A DNA stretch of 64,000 nucleotides. It comes from Verrucomicrobiia bacterium. Its GTDB lineage: Bacteria; Verrucomicrobiota; Verrucomicrobiia; Verrucomicrobiales; Akkermansiaceae. Of the stretch, positions 31,320-40,520 are shown piece by piece. Where the stretch lies: positions 34,543 through 98,542 of the forward strand of contig CANHQJ010000015.1 in the NCBI GenBank assembly GCA_947462875.1, read 5' to 3'. Under the pieces are notes generated by a model that worked only from the letters and a program-made list of their open reading frames with translations, made no database searches and was not told the origin of the DNA. Every line of letters begins with the position of its first letter. Positions within the stretch are counted from its first letter, which is position 1. Made by a program: the position numbers and the translations under genes.

Positions 31320-31540
31320 AGTGTTGAGGTTCGCCACGCTTCCTAGCAAAAAATGACCCACCTTGCCAGAAAAAAATTAATATTTCTTGATTTTCTGTAC
31401 ATCACGGTAATCCGATAGCCCAAAACGTTCTTTTAAAAAGAATGGGGATGCCGGAAAAAGCCCTGCATGGTCCGATCCACCTAAAATCACCCGGCGCCGC
31501 GAGAATGCTTGTCGCCATGGGAAATAACTGCTAGCTATCG

Positions 31541-32302
31541 ATGGTGCTACCGCTGGAACGACAACAAAAAATTTTACAACAATTGCAGGAATCCGGGAAT
31601 ATCCGCACCATGGATATCGCCGCCTTGTTGAACGTGACCGATGAAACGGTGCGCAAGGATTTTGAGGCATTGGAGAAGCGGGGCTACCTCATCCGCGTCC
31701 ACGGCGGTGCCACCCGCCCGCTGAAAATACGCGAGGAGATTTCCCTCACGGAACGGCAACTCACCAATCGCGAGGAAAAAACCGCCATCGCCCGCGAGGC
31801 CGCGAAACGCATCCAGCCGAACGAGACGATCTTTCTCGATGCCTCATCGACGGTGCTCACCCTAACGGAATTCCTGCCGGACTATCCGCTCACGATTCTG
31901 ACCAACGCGCTCAATGTTTTCACCGCGCTCGAAGGCCGTCCGAATCTCGACTTGATCTGCACCGGTGGGCTCTATGATTCCCGCTCGCGCTCCTACATCG
32001 GGCTGATCGCCGAGCAATCATTGCGGCGCTTCAACATCCACCGCATGTTCTTTTCCGGCAGCGGAATGCATCTGACACGCGGCATTTCGGAGACGAACAA
32101 TCGCCAGGCCGTTTTCAAAGAACGCGTCGTCGCCTGCGCGGAGGACGTGGTCTTCCTCGCCGATCACACCAAGCTCGGCCAAAAAGCCGCCTTTTTCTTC
32201 GCCCAGGTCAGCGACCTCACCTGCCTCATCACCGACGCCAAAGCCGACAAAAAAATCCTCACCGATCTGGCTGGCACGGGAGTGGAAGTGATCGAGGCGT
32301 AG
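31541..32302 (+). CDS. DeoR/GlpR family transcriptional regulator
   Basis: Product of 253 residues. The N-terminal winged helix-turn-helix (RQQKILQQLQESGNIRTMDI through VHGGATRP) is that of DeoR repressors, and the C-terminal sugar-phosphate-sensing domain shows DASST, TNALNV, TGGLYD and DHTKLGQKA. Such regulators respond to phosphorylated sugars. The convergent neighbour is a Gfo/Idh oxidoreductase, a possible but unproven target. The stop abuts a 39-base inverted repeat. Confidence 0.92.
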   Translation: MVLPLERQQKILQQLQESGNIRTMDIAALLNVTDETVRKDFEALEKRGYLIRVHGGATRPLKIREEISLTERQLTNREEKTAIAREAAKRIQPNETIFLDASSTVLTLTEFLPDYPLTILTNALNVFTALEGRPNLDLICTGGLYDSRSRSYIGLIAEQSLRRFNIHRMFFSGSGMHLTRGISETNNRQAVFKERVVACAEDVVFLADHTKLGQKAAFFFAQVSDLTCLITDAKADKKILTDLAGTGVEVIEA

Positions 32303-32484
32303 GCAGGGACCGTCTCTTCCCGCTAAGCGGGATCCGGTGGGGAAAACATCCTTCTCACCCCCAAACAACGAACATTCCCCCCCGACGCTCTTCGCAAACA
32401 AAGGCGAATGCATCGGATGGATCTTTGCGACCAAACAAATCGACTCCACCGGATCCCGCTTAGCGGGAAGAGGCGGTCCCTGCC
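32302..32484. repeat. 39-bp inverted repeat (REPIN-like) between convergent genes
   Basis: Arms 32302-32340 and 32446-32484 are reverse complements with one mismatch in 39. Each arm contains its own small palindrome, TCCCGCT-A-AGCGGGA. The 105 bases between show no gene. Two palindromes in opposite orientation make a REPIN-like unit, of a family different from that at 17.5 and 55.4 kb. It occupies almost the whole space between the DeoR gene and the convergent oxidoreductase and may end both transcripts. Confidence 0.85.
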
Positions 32485-32489
32485 CCCCA

Positions 32490-33758
32490 TCACACCTCGA
32501 TCTTCCAAGGCGCGCGCATCGGTTGATTGACCAGGGCGTTCGCCTCGGGCAGATCAAAGGTCATCGTTTTCTGGTCGAACTTCAGGTTCTTGTTCAGGCG
32601 ATGCGCCATCACTCCCATGTTCACCATCGTGCAGGACCAAAAGCCGTTCTGCTCGTTGAGGGCGAATTTTTTGCGCGAGCGCACGGACTCGTGGAAATCG
32701 ACGATCTGCTCCGGAGGGTCCGGCAAGGCCGCGAGTTTTTTATCGAGATCAGGAATATCGCTGCGGAAGTTTTTGAAGATCTTGCCCTTGGGTCCCTCGA
32801 TATAGGCGGCGTCCTTGTCTTTGTTCTGCCCGTCGAGAATGATTTTGCAGCCATCGGCATACGTGAACTCAATGCGCCGCCAGGAACCGATCGCATCGCT
32901 GTCCTGCGGATCGGCATCGATCTCCACCGAGATGGGAGCCTCGGAATCCTTGTTCAAAATGTATTGCACTGGATCCAGGTAGTGCTGGCCCATGTCACCC
33001 AAGCCACCGCCATCGTAGTCCCAGTAGCCGCGGAAGGTCGCGTGCGTGCGGTGCGCATTGTACGGCTTCATCGGCGCGGGTCCCAGCCACATGTCATAGT
33101 TCAGCTCGGGCGGCACCGGCTGCACCGGCAGATTTGTTTTGCCCGACCAGCCGAATTTCCAGTCAAAGCCCGTCACACCGGACACCGTCACCTTGAGCGG
33201 CCAGCCTAACAGGTCATTCATCACCGCTTTTTTCAACTGCTTCACAGGCACGCCCATGCCATAAAAATTGTCCTTGAAGCGGAACCAGGTGTTCAGACGG
33301 AATACGCGATTGTGTTTTTCCACCGCTTTCACCATCGCCAGTCCTTCTCCGATGGTGCGGCTCATCGGTTTCTCGCACCACACGTCCTTGCCCGCCTTCG
33401 CAGCTTCGATCGCCATCAACGCATGCCAATGCGGCGGCGTGGCCACGTGAATGATATCGATGTCCTTGCGCGTCAGCATCTCACGGAAATCCTCATAGCC
33501 CGTGATGCCATTTTGCTCGGCCTTGACCTGCCCCATCCGGTTCGCGAGGTGCTTCTTGTCCACATCGCAAAGTGCCAGCAGTTTTCCGGGCATACTGAGG
33601 TGCGCCGAGCAAATGCCGCCACAGCCGATGATACCACGCGTCAGTTGATTCGAGGGTGCGGTTTGTCCACGCAATCCCAGCACATGACCGGGCACAATTT
33701 GAATCGAGGCATACGCTGCGATGGTTTTGAGAGCATTCCGACGGGTGATTTGTGTCAT
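32490..33758 (-). CDS. Tat-exported Gfo/Idh/MocA family oxidoreductase
   Basis: Product of 422 residues from the ATG at 33758. The N-terminus MTQITRRNALKTIAAYASIQ has a twin-arginine motif, so export in folded form with bound cofactor is likely. The nucleotide-binding motif GIIGCGGICSAH and the CEKPM motif with the catalytic-region lysine are present, and the C-terminal domain contains the usual GGGLGDMGQHYLDP. Such enzymes oxidise or rearrange sugars with NAD(P). It is one of many exported members typical of this phylum. Substrate is unknown. Confidence 0.88.
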   Translation of the reverse strand: MTQITRRNALKTIAAYASIQIVPGHVLGLRGQTAPSNQLTRGIIGCGGICSAHLSMPGKLLALCDVDKKHLANRMGQVKAEQNGITGYEDFREMLTRKDIDIIHVATPPHWHALMAIEAAKAGKDVWCEKPMSRTIGEGLAMVKAVEKHNRVFRLNTWFRFKDNFYGMGVPVKQLKKAVMNDLLGWPLKVTVSGVTGFDWKFGWSGKTNLPVQPVPPELNYDMWLGPAPMKPYNAHRTHATFRGYWDYDGGGLGDMGQHYLDPVQYILNKDSEAPISVEIDADPQDSDAIGSWRRIEFTYADGCKIILDGQNKDKDAAYIEGPKGKIFKNFRSDIPDLDKKLAALPDPPEQIVDFHESVRSRKKFALNEQNGFWSCTMVNMGVMAHRLNKNLKFDQKTMTFDLPEANALVNQPMRAPWKIEV

Positions 33759-33814
33759 AATAAATAGCATACGCCGCTGGAACAGCCAACCTTTCAAAAA
33801 ATTTCCCTTTCCCC

Positions 33815-34558
33815 TTACGAACGTGGCCGTCCAGCCGCGATCGGCGTGATCTTCGTCTTCGATTTCGGCGACCAGCGATACCCCGTAATCGCCCCCGTCG
33901 CCGGATCGGCGGAAAATGCCATCACCCCATGCCCCAGCCCGCTCCGCTTCCCACTCGCCGCAAGCACCTCCGCGCGCTCATCTTGCGAGCGGGAATCATC
34001 GGCATGCGGCGAGGAAGTGGAATCATACACCTTCACGCTCCAGATCCCCTCGCCCAAATCCACCGGCACACTGGCAATGATCACCGCATGACCGCTGGAG
34101 GTTGCCGTTTTGTATTCCCAAGCCACCACATCCCCCGGCATCAGATCCTTCACTTGATTCACCGACTGCCATCCTTGTTGCGGGTTTTTCGCCAGGCTCT
34201 GAAAAAACGCCACATATTTCGGCGGACTCGGAATCCGCCCCGGCGCGATCCCCAGCGCCTTGAACGCCGAAGCCCGCGCCTGCGGTGCCGCCTGCTTGAG
34301 CGCATACGCCACAAAACCCACGCAATCGTACCGATAGGTCTGCGTCTTCAGATCCACCTGCGTCTTGTGCTGATACGCCGTCCGGGTCATAACCGCGAAT
34401 TGCCGCCGGGCCTCGCGAAACAAGGGACCCTCCGCCACTTCCGGCTGCGCACCGTTCACCATCACCAAAGCCGCGACACAGCCCAGAACACCCACCAACC
34501 ATCGGCGGCGCGAGAGGAACGTGACATGGCATTGTTCAGAGCGGGAGACCCGTTTCAT
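33815..34558 (-). CDS. Exported NlpC/P60-like (or CHAP-like) cysteine hydrolase
   Basis: Product of 247 residues. After a basic N-terminus and a hydrophobic signal or anchor (WLVGVLGCVAALVMVNGA), the domain has the probable nucleophile in YRYDCVGFVAYAL and the probable histidine in SGHAVIIASV, the order of NlpC/P60 peptidases. A third catalytic residue is not certain. These enzymes cleave cell-wall peptides or related amide bonds. It stands alone between the oxidoreductase and the tRNA. Confidence 0.7.
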   Translation of the reverse strand: MKRVSRSEQCHVTFLSRRRWLVGVLGCVAALVMVNGAQPEVAEGPLFREARRQFAVMTRTAYQHKTQVDLKTQTYRYDCVGFVAYALKQAAPQARASAFKALGIAPGRIPSPPKYVAFFQSLAKNPQQGWQSVNQVKDLMPGDVVAWEYKTATSSGHAVIIASVPVDLGEGIWSVKVYDSTSSPHADDSRSQDERAEVLAASGKRSGLGHGVMAFSADPATGAITGYRWSPKSKTKITPIAAGRPRS

Positions 34559-34755
34559 GGATGGATCAGGGTGGGCAGTTTCATGGTTCTGGCGTTCACG
34601 GCTGTCTTCCGCGATTGGTAACAGCTTTGCCCCTGTTAGAAAATGGCAAAATCGCCCCTTATCACGGCCTCATAAAATAAATCAAAAAAAATCCCGCTAA
34701 TGATTGACGCCCTCCGGGAAATGTGTTTCAAACGCGCGACCGAAACACACTATCA

Positions 34756-34845
34756 GGAGCGATGGCTGAGTGGTCGAAAGTACTCCCTTGCTAAGGGAGC
34801 GTGGGGGTGACCTCACCGAGGGTTCGAATCCCTCTCGCTCCGCCA
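34756..34845 (+). tRNA. tRNA-Ser (GCU)
   Basis: A 90-base sequence, including encoded CCA, folds as a class II tRNA: acceptor GGAGCGA/TCGCTCC, anticodon stem CTCCC/GGGAG around TTGCTAA with anticodon GCT, a long variable arm (GTGGGGGTGACCTCAC), and T arm GAGGGTTCGAATCCCTC. It reads serine AGC/AGU codons. Its last 20 bases are copied at 34993-35012, and 17 of these again at 40395-40411. Confidence 0.96.
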
Positions 34846-34887
34846 TCACCCCAGTCCAGTTCATCTGGATTGGGGTGATGGCGTTTT
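34845..34887 (+). terminator. Terminator of tRNA-Ser
   Basis: ATCACCCCAGTCCAG, loop TTCAT, CTGGATTGGGGTGAT (34845-34879) pair with one G-T, and GCGTTTTAA follows. The stem begins at the last base of the tRNA, so it may also guide 3' processing. Confidence 0.8.
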
Positions 34888-35151
34888 AAGGGGGACGAGA
34901 ACCCTGCCCAAAGGGCCATGGGTTTGAACGCGTCCTTCGCTTGTAGCGAAATTTGAAAAAATCGCGTAGCGCAAACTGGCATGGCCAGCGGCAATCCCTC
35001 TCGCTCCGCCATTCTTCGCTTCCTGCGGCAGCTACGAATGGCATGCCATTGGTTGCTGGAGAAGGATGCGAAGAATGCCCTTCGTAGCTTTAGCGAAGTA
35101 TGGCTGCTAGTATAACTCTCCAAGCTCCGATCCAGAACCGTCCTCCGCAAC
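34846..35151. other. Gene-free stretch with second att-like copy and a palindrome
   Basis: Apart from the terminator, this stretch holds a 20-base exact copy of the tRNA-Ser 3' end (AATCCCTCTCGCTCCGCCAT) at 34993-35012 and a perfect 14-base palindrome AATGGCATGCCATT at 35037-35050. No reading frame looks like a gene. Confidence 0.7.
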
Positions 35152-35411
35152 ATGCACTACGCATACATTCTTCGTTCTTTGTCCGATCCTGACAAGCTCT
35201 ACTACGGTAGCACTGCTGATTTAAAAAAACGATTTGCTACGCACAACGCGGGAGAAAATATTTCCACCAAGCCTTTTCGACCTTGGGAGATTGCTTGGTA
35301 TGCAGGATTACCCAATCAACAAACAGCTCGTGATTTCGAGAAGTATCTCCAACATTTCTCGCCGGATCCACAGCTTTTCTGAAGTCCGTATTGCTGGTGT
35401 TTAGCGAATGA
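35152..35411 (+). pseudogene. GIY-YIG nuclease-like protein, frameshifted
   Basis: The first frame (35152-35382, 76 residues) has the GIY-YIG signature (YAYILRS, then YYGSTADLKKRFATHNAGEN) and FEKYL near its end, as in short UvrC-like YhbQ-type proteins. The expected C-terminal tail (GS-AFLK) is absent in this frame but present in another one: GSTAFLKSVLLVFSE from 35364 to the stop at 35411. A frameshift between about 35352 and 35363 therefore explains both. It may still make a shortened product. It lies inside the tRNA-bounded segment. Confidence 0.6.
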
Positions 35412-35431
35412 CTTTGCGCCTTCATGCGGAT

Positions 35432-37969
35432 TCATGGGGCAGTCGAGCCGAAGACATCCCGAACGGCTTCGAGATACTTCATGTTGTGGACGGTATCGGG
35501 TTCGAGGTAACTTCCCTCGCCCCACTCGTTCCATGAATTGATGGTGACAATGCGGGCGCTGGGCGGGTTCTTGAGCGTGAGTTCTTTTGAGCGTTGCAAG
35601 GCGCTGCGAAACCGCTCGGGTGTGTTGTTGACGATAACAGGCCCGAAGGGGTAGCCGCGTTTGGTATTTAGCCAATCCGCATCCGCAGGACATCGGGGGG
35701 AACTGTCCCAGCCCATCGAGACATTCACATGATAGGGCACCGGGAGGGCTGAAGCTGGAGCCTCCAGGCCATTCCAGGCGCCCCCTGCGGTCACCGCATC
35801 AAAATAGCCTTTCGCGGCTCTCGCATAATCCGTCGAGGGAAAAGCGGGCAAAGGATAGTGATGAATCCAAGTATAAGTGGTCACGCTATCGAGGCCCAGC
35901 GCTTTCGCGACCGCAGGGCTTTCCTTGCCGCCGAGGCCAAAGAGCACACCGTTCACATGCAGTCCGGGAAAGCCCGCGGCATGGACCTTTTCACGGAAGC
36001 GGGCCAGAGCCGCCGCCGCTTTCGCGCGGTCTCCCCCAAAACTCTGAAGGAATGTGTTGACTTCGTAGATCGAGAAATACGGGCAGCCGTCAATCTTCCA
36101 ATACGACGGATGCTTGAAATACTTCGCAATCACATAGTCGGTCAGCGTCTCGAATGTCTTCGGTTGAACCGCGCCTTTGGCGTTTGGATATGCGTTGTGG
36201 TTGCACCACATGACAGCGAACTTGAGACGGTTGTTGTTCGTTGCGCCGAGAAAGGCTTTCTCCAAAGCAGTGTGCAGGTATCGCGACCCATCTTGGCTGT
36301 AATGCGGCGACTTCGCAGTCCTGCTGTCATCAGGGTCGTAGTAATACCAATCAAAGATGAAGGCATCGATGCCGTGGTCCGCCGCGGCGGCAATCTTGCG
36401 TGACATCACCACCGGGTCATTTTCGTTCTCATAGCCCCAGACCGGCACCTTCGGTTGCGCATGCCCCTCGAACCTCGGCTTGGCCGCCTTGATCGAATTC
36501 CATTCGGAATGAGCGATTGGCCCCCAATTGGGGAAGTAGTAGGCGGCCACTTGGATCGGGTCGGAACCGGAGGCTTGCGGCGCAGGCACATCGGCCGCCA
36601 CGCTTGGGCGGCCCTCGGTCCCGAATGGCTCCATGTTTTGCGCATCCCACTCGTCGTAGGCCCTCTTCATGGCGGCGACACGGCTGGGTTCTTTCTCAGC
36701 GAGGTTCGTGCTCTCACCGATGTCTTTAGCGAGGTCATAGAGCGCTAAAGGCTCGCGGTCGTTTTTCACGAGCTTCCAATCGCCATGGCGTATCGCCCAG
36801 CGATGCAGATCGGGCTGCGCCGGGGGAAAACGGAAGCGCCAGCAGAGCGTGTCGTGCGGGGCGGTCGCCTTCTCGCTGGTGAAAAAAGGCAGCAGGTTCA
36901 CGCCGTCCAGTTTCCAGTCAGGCTGCACCTCCACGCCCGCCGCCGCCAGTGCGGTCGGCAGGATGTCGAGGTTGATGACCGGGTGATCGTAAGTTCTGCC
37001 CGCCGGAATGCGGCCTTTGCATTGCACGAGGAACGGCACGCGAATGCCGCCTTCCAGCAAATCTCCCTTCACACCCCGGCAGGGATCGTTCTTCGAGGTG
37101 TTCTGGCCGTATTGGAAATCTGCGTCCAGCTGCTTGCGCTGCTTGCCGGTCGGTCCACCGTTGTCGCTAAGGAAGAAGATGAGCGTGTTCTCTTCGAGCT
37201 GTGTCTCGCGCAGTTTGGAGAGCACGCGTCCAATATTCTCGTCCAGCGAGGCCATCATACCCAGCATGGTGCGACGGTGCAGATCAGGGATGTGGGCAAA
37301 TTGAGCCAGATGCTCGGGCTTGGCCTCCATCGGCCAGTGCGGCGGCACGAAGGCAAGGTAAAGAAAGAACGGATCACGCTGGTGGCGCTGGATGAACTCC
37401 GCCGCCTCCCGTCCGAAGGCGTCGGTGGAATACGCCTTCTCCTGCAAAGGTTCAGAGCCACGGTAGAGGTTGCTGATGAAGCCCGTCTTCTTGTCAGGGA
37501 AGAGCACTCCTCCATTCGGATGCCAGAATGCCTCGTCAAAGCCGCGCTGGAGAGGCCGTCGCGTTTCACCATCCCCCAGATGCCATTTGCCCACCATCCC
37601 GGTTACATAGCCCGCCGCCTTCAAGCGGTCGGCCATCGTCCGCTCGCTGGGCGGCAGTCCTCCGTTTTGGGTCTGGTCGTTGGTTTCAAAGCCGAACCGG
37701 TTCTGGTAGCGCCCCGTCATCAAGCCGGCGCGCGACGGGCAGCACTGCGGCGCGCTGACGTAACCGGCGGTGCAGCGCACGCCATTGGCTGCGATGGAAT
37801 CCATGTTCGGCGAGACGACATCCTTCGATCCCTGGCAACCGAGGTCCGCATAGCCGAGGTCGTCGGCGAGGATGACGATGATGTTGGGCTTCTGCTTTGG
37901 CGCGTCGGCGGCGTGAAGGGCGGCCAGCGGAGCGAACAGCAGGGCGGTGAGAATGAATGTGCGTTTCAT
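35432..37969 (-). CDS. Secreted sulfatase fused to a GH99/WbsX-like domain
   Basis: Product of 845 residues with signal peptide (to about residue 21). The N-terminal half (about 25-450) is an S1 arylsulfatase: metal-binding ADDLGYADLG and the formylglycine motif C76-C-P-S-R80, then GKWHLGD and FFLSDNGGPTG. From about residue 468 a second catalytic-type domain starts (VAAYYFPNWGPIAHSEWNSI) and ends with NSWNEWGEGSYLEPD, the pattern of the WbsX/GH99-like family that includes endo-mannan-cleaving enzymes. One chain could thus remove sulfate and cut the same glycan. Two bases separate it from the next sulfatase gene upstream. Confidence 0.88.
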   Translation of the reverse strand: MKRTFILTALLFAPLAALHAADAPKQKPNIIVILADDLGYADLGCQGSKDVVSPNMDSIAANGVRCTAGYVSAPQCCPSRAGLMTGRYQNRFGFETNDQTQNGGLPPSERTMADRLKAAGYVTGMVGKWHLGDGETRRPLQRGFDEAFWHPNGGVLFPDKKTGFISNLYRGSEPLQEKAYSTDAFGREAAEFIQRHQRDPFFLYLAFVPPHWPMEAKPEHLAQFAHIPDLHRRTMLGMMASLDENIGRVLSKLRETQLEENTLIFFLSDNGGPTGKQRKQLDADFQYGQNTSKNDPCRGVKGDLLEGGIRVPFLVQCKGRIPAGRTYDHPVINLDILPTALAAAGVEVQPDWKLDGVNLLPFFTSEKATAPHDTLCWRFRFPPAQPDLHRWAIRHGDWKLVKNDREPLALYDLAKDIGESTNLAEKEPSRVAAMKRAYDEWDAQNMEPFGTEGRPSVAADVPAPQASGSDPIQVAAYYFPNWGPIAHSEWNSIKAAKPRFEGHAQPKVPVWGYENENDPVVMSRKIAAAADHGIDAFIFDWYYYDPDDSRTAKSPHYSQDGSRYLHTALEKAFLGATNNNRLKFAVMWCNHNAYPNAKGAVQPKTFETLTDYVIAKYFKHPSYWKIDGCPYFSIYEVNTFLQSFGGDRAKAAAALARFREKVHAAGFPGLHVNGVLFGLGGKESPAVAKALGLDSVTTYTWIHHYPLPAFPSTDYARAAKGYFDAVTAGGAWNGLEAPASALPVPYHVNVSMGWDSSPRCPADADWLNTKRGYPFGPVIVNNTPERFRSALQRSKELTLKNPPSARIVTINSWNEWGEGSYLEPDTVHNMKYLEAVRDVFGSTAP

Positions 37970-37971
37970 GG

Positions 37972-39873
37972 TCAGAAAGTCCAGCTTCGTGGTTTGCCCT
38001 GTGGAGGGTTGAGGACGATGTCGTCGAGGTCAACGGACGCGGATCCCGAGGGGAGATATAGTCTCAGGATGCCCGCCTTTCCCTTCACGGGCAGTTCGAG
38101 AGTCACGGTCTCCCACACGGATTCGCCCGCCACCTTGTAGGGCACGGAGAGTGTCTCCGTGGCGCCCGCTTCGTTGAGCAGCGTGACTCGTCCTTCTCCG
38201 GCCTGAGGTGCTCGCACGCGGAAGGAGAAGCGGGCGGTGCCGGTGGTCAGTACCGCGCCGACGCCGAGGAAGGAGCTGGCCCCCTTCGATTGGATATTGA
38301 GGATGCCATCACGGACTGTGGCTGTCCCGGCCCGGCTCTTCCAACCGCCAGGGAGATCGTCCGGTGCGGGCGATTTCTTCTCGGGGGCGGCATTGAGGGA
38401 CGACGCGGCCTTGCCGAAGTTGGGATTGAGCGTCGGAATAATCGCCGCGTTGTCCATCAGATGGCGTTGCAAGAGTTCGTTGAGCTTGGCGGCGATCTCG
38501 GGCTTCTCTTTGGCGAGGTTGTGGCGTTCGCCGGGGTCCGTGGAGAGATCGTAGAGTTCGAGTTCATCGGAGCCGTCATCAGCCCGCGCGTAGAAGCGGA
38601 TGAGCTTCATGGAGCCCTCGCGTATGTAGGAACCGGCGTAGAAGCCGTCCATGACAGCGTCGCGCGGCGCATCACCATGCGGGAAGTGGCAGAAGACTTG
38701 CGTCCGCGGGCTTGGTCCGCCCTTGAGCGCGGGCAACTGGTCGAAGCCGTCAATCTTTTGGGCTGCCTTGGGTGCCACGCCGCAGGCCGCGATGATGGTC
38801 GGGTAGAGGTCGGTGGACTGCATGAGGAAGTCGGCGGTGGTGCCGGGCTTCACTTGGCCGGGCCATACGACGATGCCGGGTTCGCGCGTGCCACCTTCGT
38901 AGAGCGACGCCTTGCCGCTGCGGAAGGGCAGGTTGCTGGTGGCAGGAATCTCGGCATAGCCCTCGGGAACGGTCTGCTTGGGCGGGTAGGCGTAGCCGCC
39001 GTTGTCGGACCAGAAGATGATGAGGGTGTTTTCGGCCTCGCCCGACTCATCCAGGTGACGCAGGAGACGTCCCACCGCGTCGTCCATGCTTTTGACCATG
39101 GCGGCGTAGAGCGGGTTCTTCTGCGGATTGGCGGGATCGGTCTTCGTCTTGAAGTGCTCGATGTAGTCCGCACGCGCATTCCAAGGCGAGTGGACGGAGA
39201 ACAGCCAGAAGTTGATGAAAAAAGGACGGCCCTTGGTGGCGCGGATGAACTTGCCCGCCTCGTCGGCCATGCGCTCGTCCACATGGCGGCCCGGCTCGTC
39301 GGTGATCGCGGGGTCGTTGATAAACTTGCTCCAAGGCGCGAGGTAGCCTCCGCCGGGGCCCGCAGCGCGCGGGACGTGCGGCCAGTCCACATCGAAGCCC
39401 TGATCCTTCGGCTCGTAGGCATCGCCGGGAGCCATGTTGTGCCCGAGGTGCCATTTTCCAAAATGAGCGGTGGCGTAGCCAGCGCCCTTCAGCGCCTCGG
39501 CCAGGGTATGGTAGTCGGGCTTCAGACGTGTGACCGAGTTCGCGACGTTCACCCGCGCATTACCCGACAAGAGCTGCTTCTTGAGAGTCACTTTCGGAAG
39601 ATGGCAACCCGGAGCGGTGATGCCGGTGCGCGCGGGATTCTGCCCCACCATGATGCTCGAGCGCGTGGGCGAGCAGAGCGGGCTGGCGGAGTAGGCATAG
39701 GTCAGCCGCACGCCCCGCGAAGCGAGGCGGTCGAGATTCGGTGTCTCGTAGTAGGCGCTGCCGAAGCAACCCAGATCGCGGGCACCAAGATCGTCGGCGA
39801 GAATCAGCACGACGTTCGGCTGCGCCCCATAGAGTGAAGAGAAGAGGATGAAGATGTAAACTAGGTGCTTCAT
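37972..39873 (-). CDS. Secreted sulfatase with C-terminal beta-sandwich domain
   Basis: Product of 633 residues with a short signal peptide. S1 sulfatase motifs: LADDLGARDLGCFG, formylglycine motif C67-S-P-T-R71, GKWHLGHN, and FWSDNGG with metal ligands. The sulfatase part ends near residue 480. The remaining ~150 residues (WKSRAGTATVRDGILNIQSK and following) look like a beta-sandwich, perhaps carbohydrate binding. It is the first gene of a two-sulfatase operon with 35432-37969. Confidence 0.92.
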   Translation of the reverse strand: MKHLVYIFILFSSLYGAQPNVVLILADDLGARDLGCFGSAYYETPNLDRLASRGVRLTYAYSASPLCSPTRSSIMVGQNPARTGITAPGCHLPKVTLKKQLLSGNARVNVANSVTRLKPDYHTLAEALKGAGYATAHFGKWHLGHNMAPGDAYEPKDQGFDVDWPHVPRAAGPGGGYLAPWSKFINDPAITDEPGRHVDERMADEAGKFIRATKGRPFFINFWLFSVHSPWNARADYIEHFKTKTDPANPQKNPLYAAMVKSMDDAVGRLLRHLDESGEAENTLIIFWSDNGGYAYPPKQTVPEGYAEIPATSNLPFRSGKASLYEGGTREPGIVVWPGQVKPGTTADFLMQSTDLYPTIIAACGVAPKAAQKIDGFDQLPALKGGPSPRTQVFCHFPHGDAPRDAVMDGFYAGSYIREGSMKLIRFYARADDGSDELELYDLSTDPGERHNLAKEKPEIAAKLNELLQRHLMDNAAIIPTLNPNFGKAASSLNAAPEKKSPAPDDLPGGWKSRAGTATVRDGILNIQSKGASSFLGVGAVLTTGTARFSFRVRAPQAGEGRVTLLNEAGATETLSVPYKVAGESVWETVTLELPVKGKAGILRLYLPSGSASVDLDDIVLNPPQGKPRSWTF

Positions 39874-40520
39874 GCTTTGAGTAATTCAGTAGATAATCAC
39901 GGGCGAATTTTGATGAAAGACGCAACGGATGCCATTATAAAACCAGAGAGTCCGAGAAGTTGCGGGGTTATTGAATTGACCATAGACAAGGAAGTTTCTG
40001 AAGTCACTTGTCCCGCCAATCGGAACCGTGCCGAGACAAGAGGTAAGTTCATCCAAATGAGGGCTCCGATATTCTTTCGCAAGCCGCCATTAGGAACCGC
40101 CAAGAAGCTTGGCATTCCGCAGTCGCAACATCGACCTTGATCCGACTCGCCGATTTGGCAGATGTATGAAGGATGGACATGAAATTGACCAACTAAGCCA
40201 GCTACCGGAATTCCGTAATGCTGCTTCTTTCGGCTGGGTTTCCAGGCCATCCTACATGCTGGGACAGAATGACGGTTTTTCCGACGGATTTCTGACAAAG
40301 ATCCGTGTCGTGACTTGTCGTTCTGGGCAACCCGGAAAATCCAACGACCCAGTAAAACCAATGAAATCAATAGATCAAACACCATCCGTAGGCTTCCCTC
40401 TCGCTCCGCCAGTTTTTTCTTCCGAATCCGGAAGCAACCAATCGCCGACGATTGTGGCGGAGAATGCCCTCACTTGCCGATTGTAGGGAACTGTCTGTGA
40501 TTCATCCGTAGTGAGATTTT
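39874..40520. other. Gene-free stretch holding the distal att-like copy
   Basis: This 647-base gap has a lower GC content than its surroundings by eye. It contains the third copy of the tRNA-Ser end (40395-40411), followed by a small CTTCCG-AATC-CGGAAG hairpin near 40429. Open frames exist (for example on the minus strand, 39897-40385), but they lack convincing coding character. The island boundary probably lies here. Confidence 0.6.

Larger units (their letters stand above)
34829..40411. mobile_element. Putative tRNA-Ser-integrated island with att-like direct repeats
   Basis: TCCCTCTCGCTCCGCCA occurs at 34829-34845 (in the tRNA), 34995-35011 and 40395-40411, all in the same direction. This is the footprint left by tyrosine-recombinase elements that integrate into tRNA 3' ends and rebuild the tRNA. 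The enclosed 5.4 kb carry a broken GIY-YIG gene and two sulfatases on the minus strand. No integrase, plasmid or phage gene is present, so this would be a decayed or satellite element. The genes inside have fewer long A/T runs than their neighbours (impression only). The repeat is observed; the mechanism is inferred. Confidence 0.6.

Noticed and set aside
39897..40385. Possible 162-residue gene on the minus strand between sulfatase and CE15 gene
   Set aside because: Amino acid make-up is irregular, no start signal or domain is visible, and it spans the area next to the island boundary; treated as non-coding.
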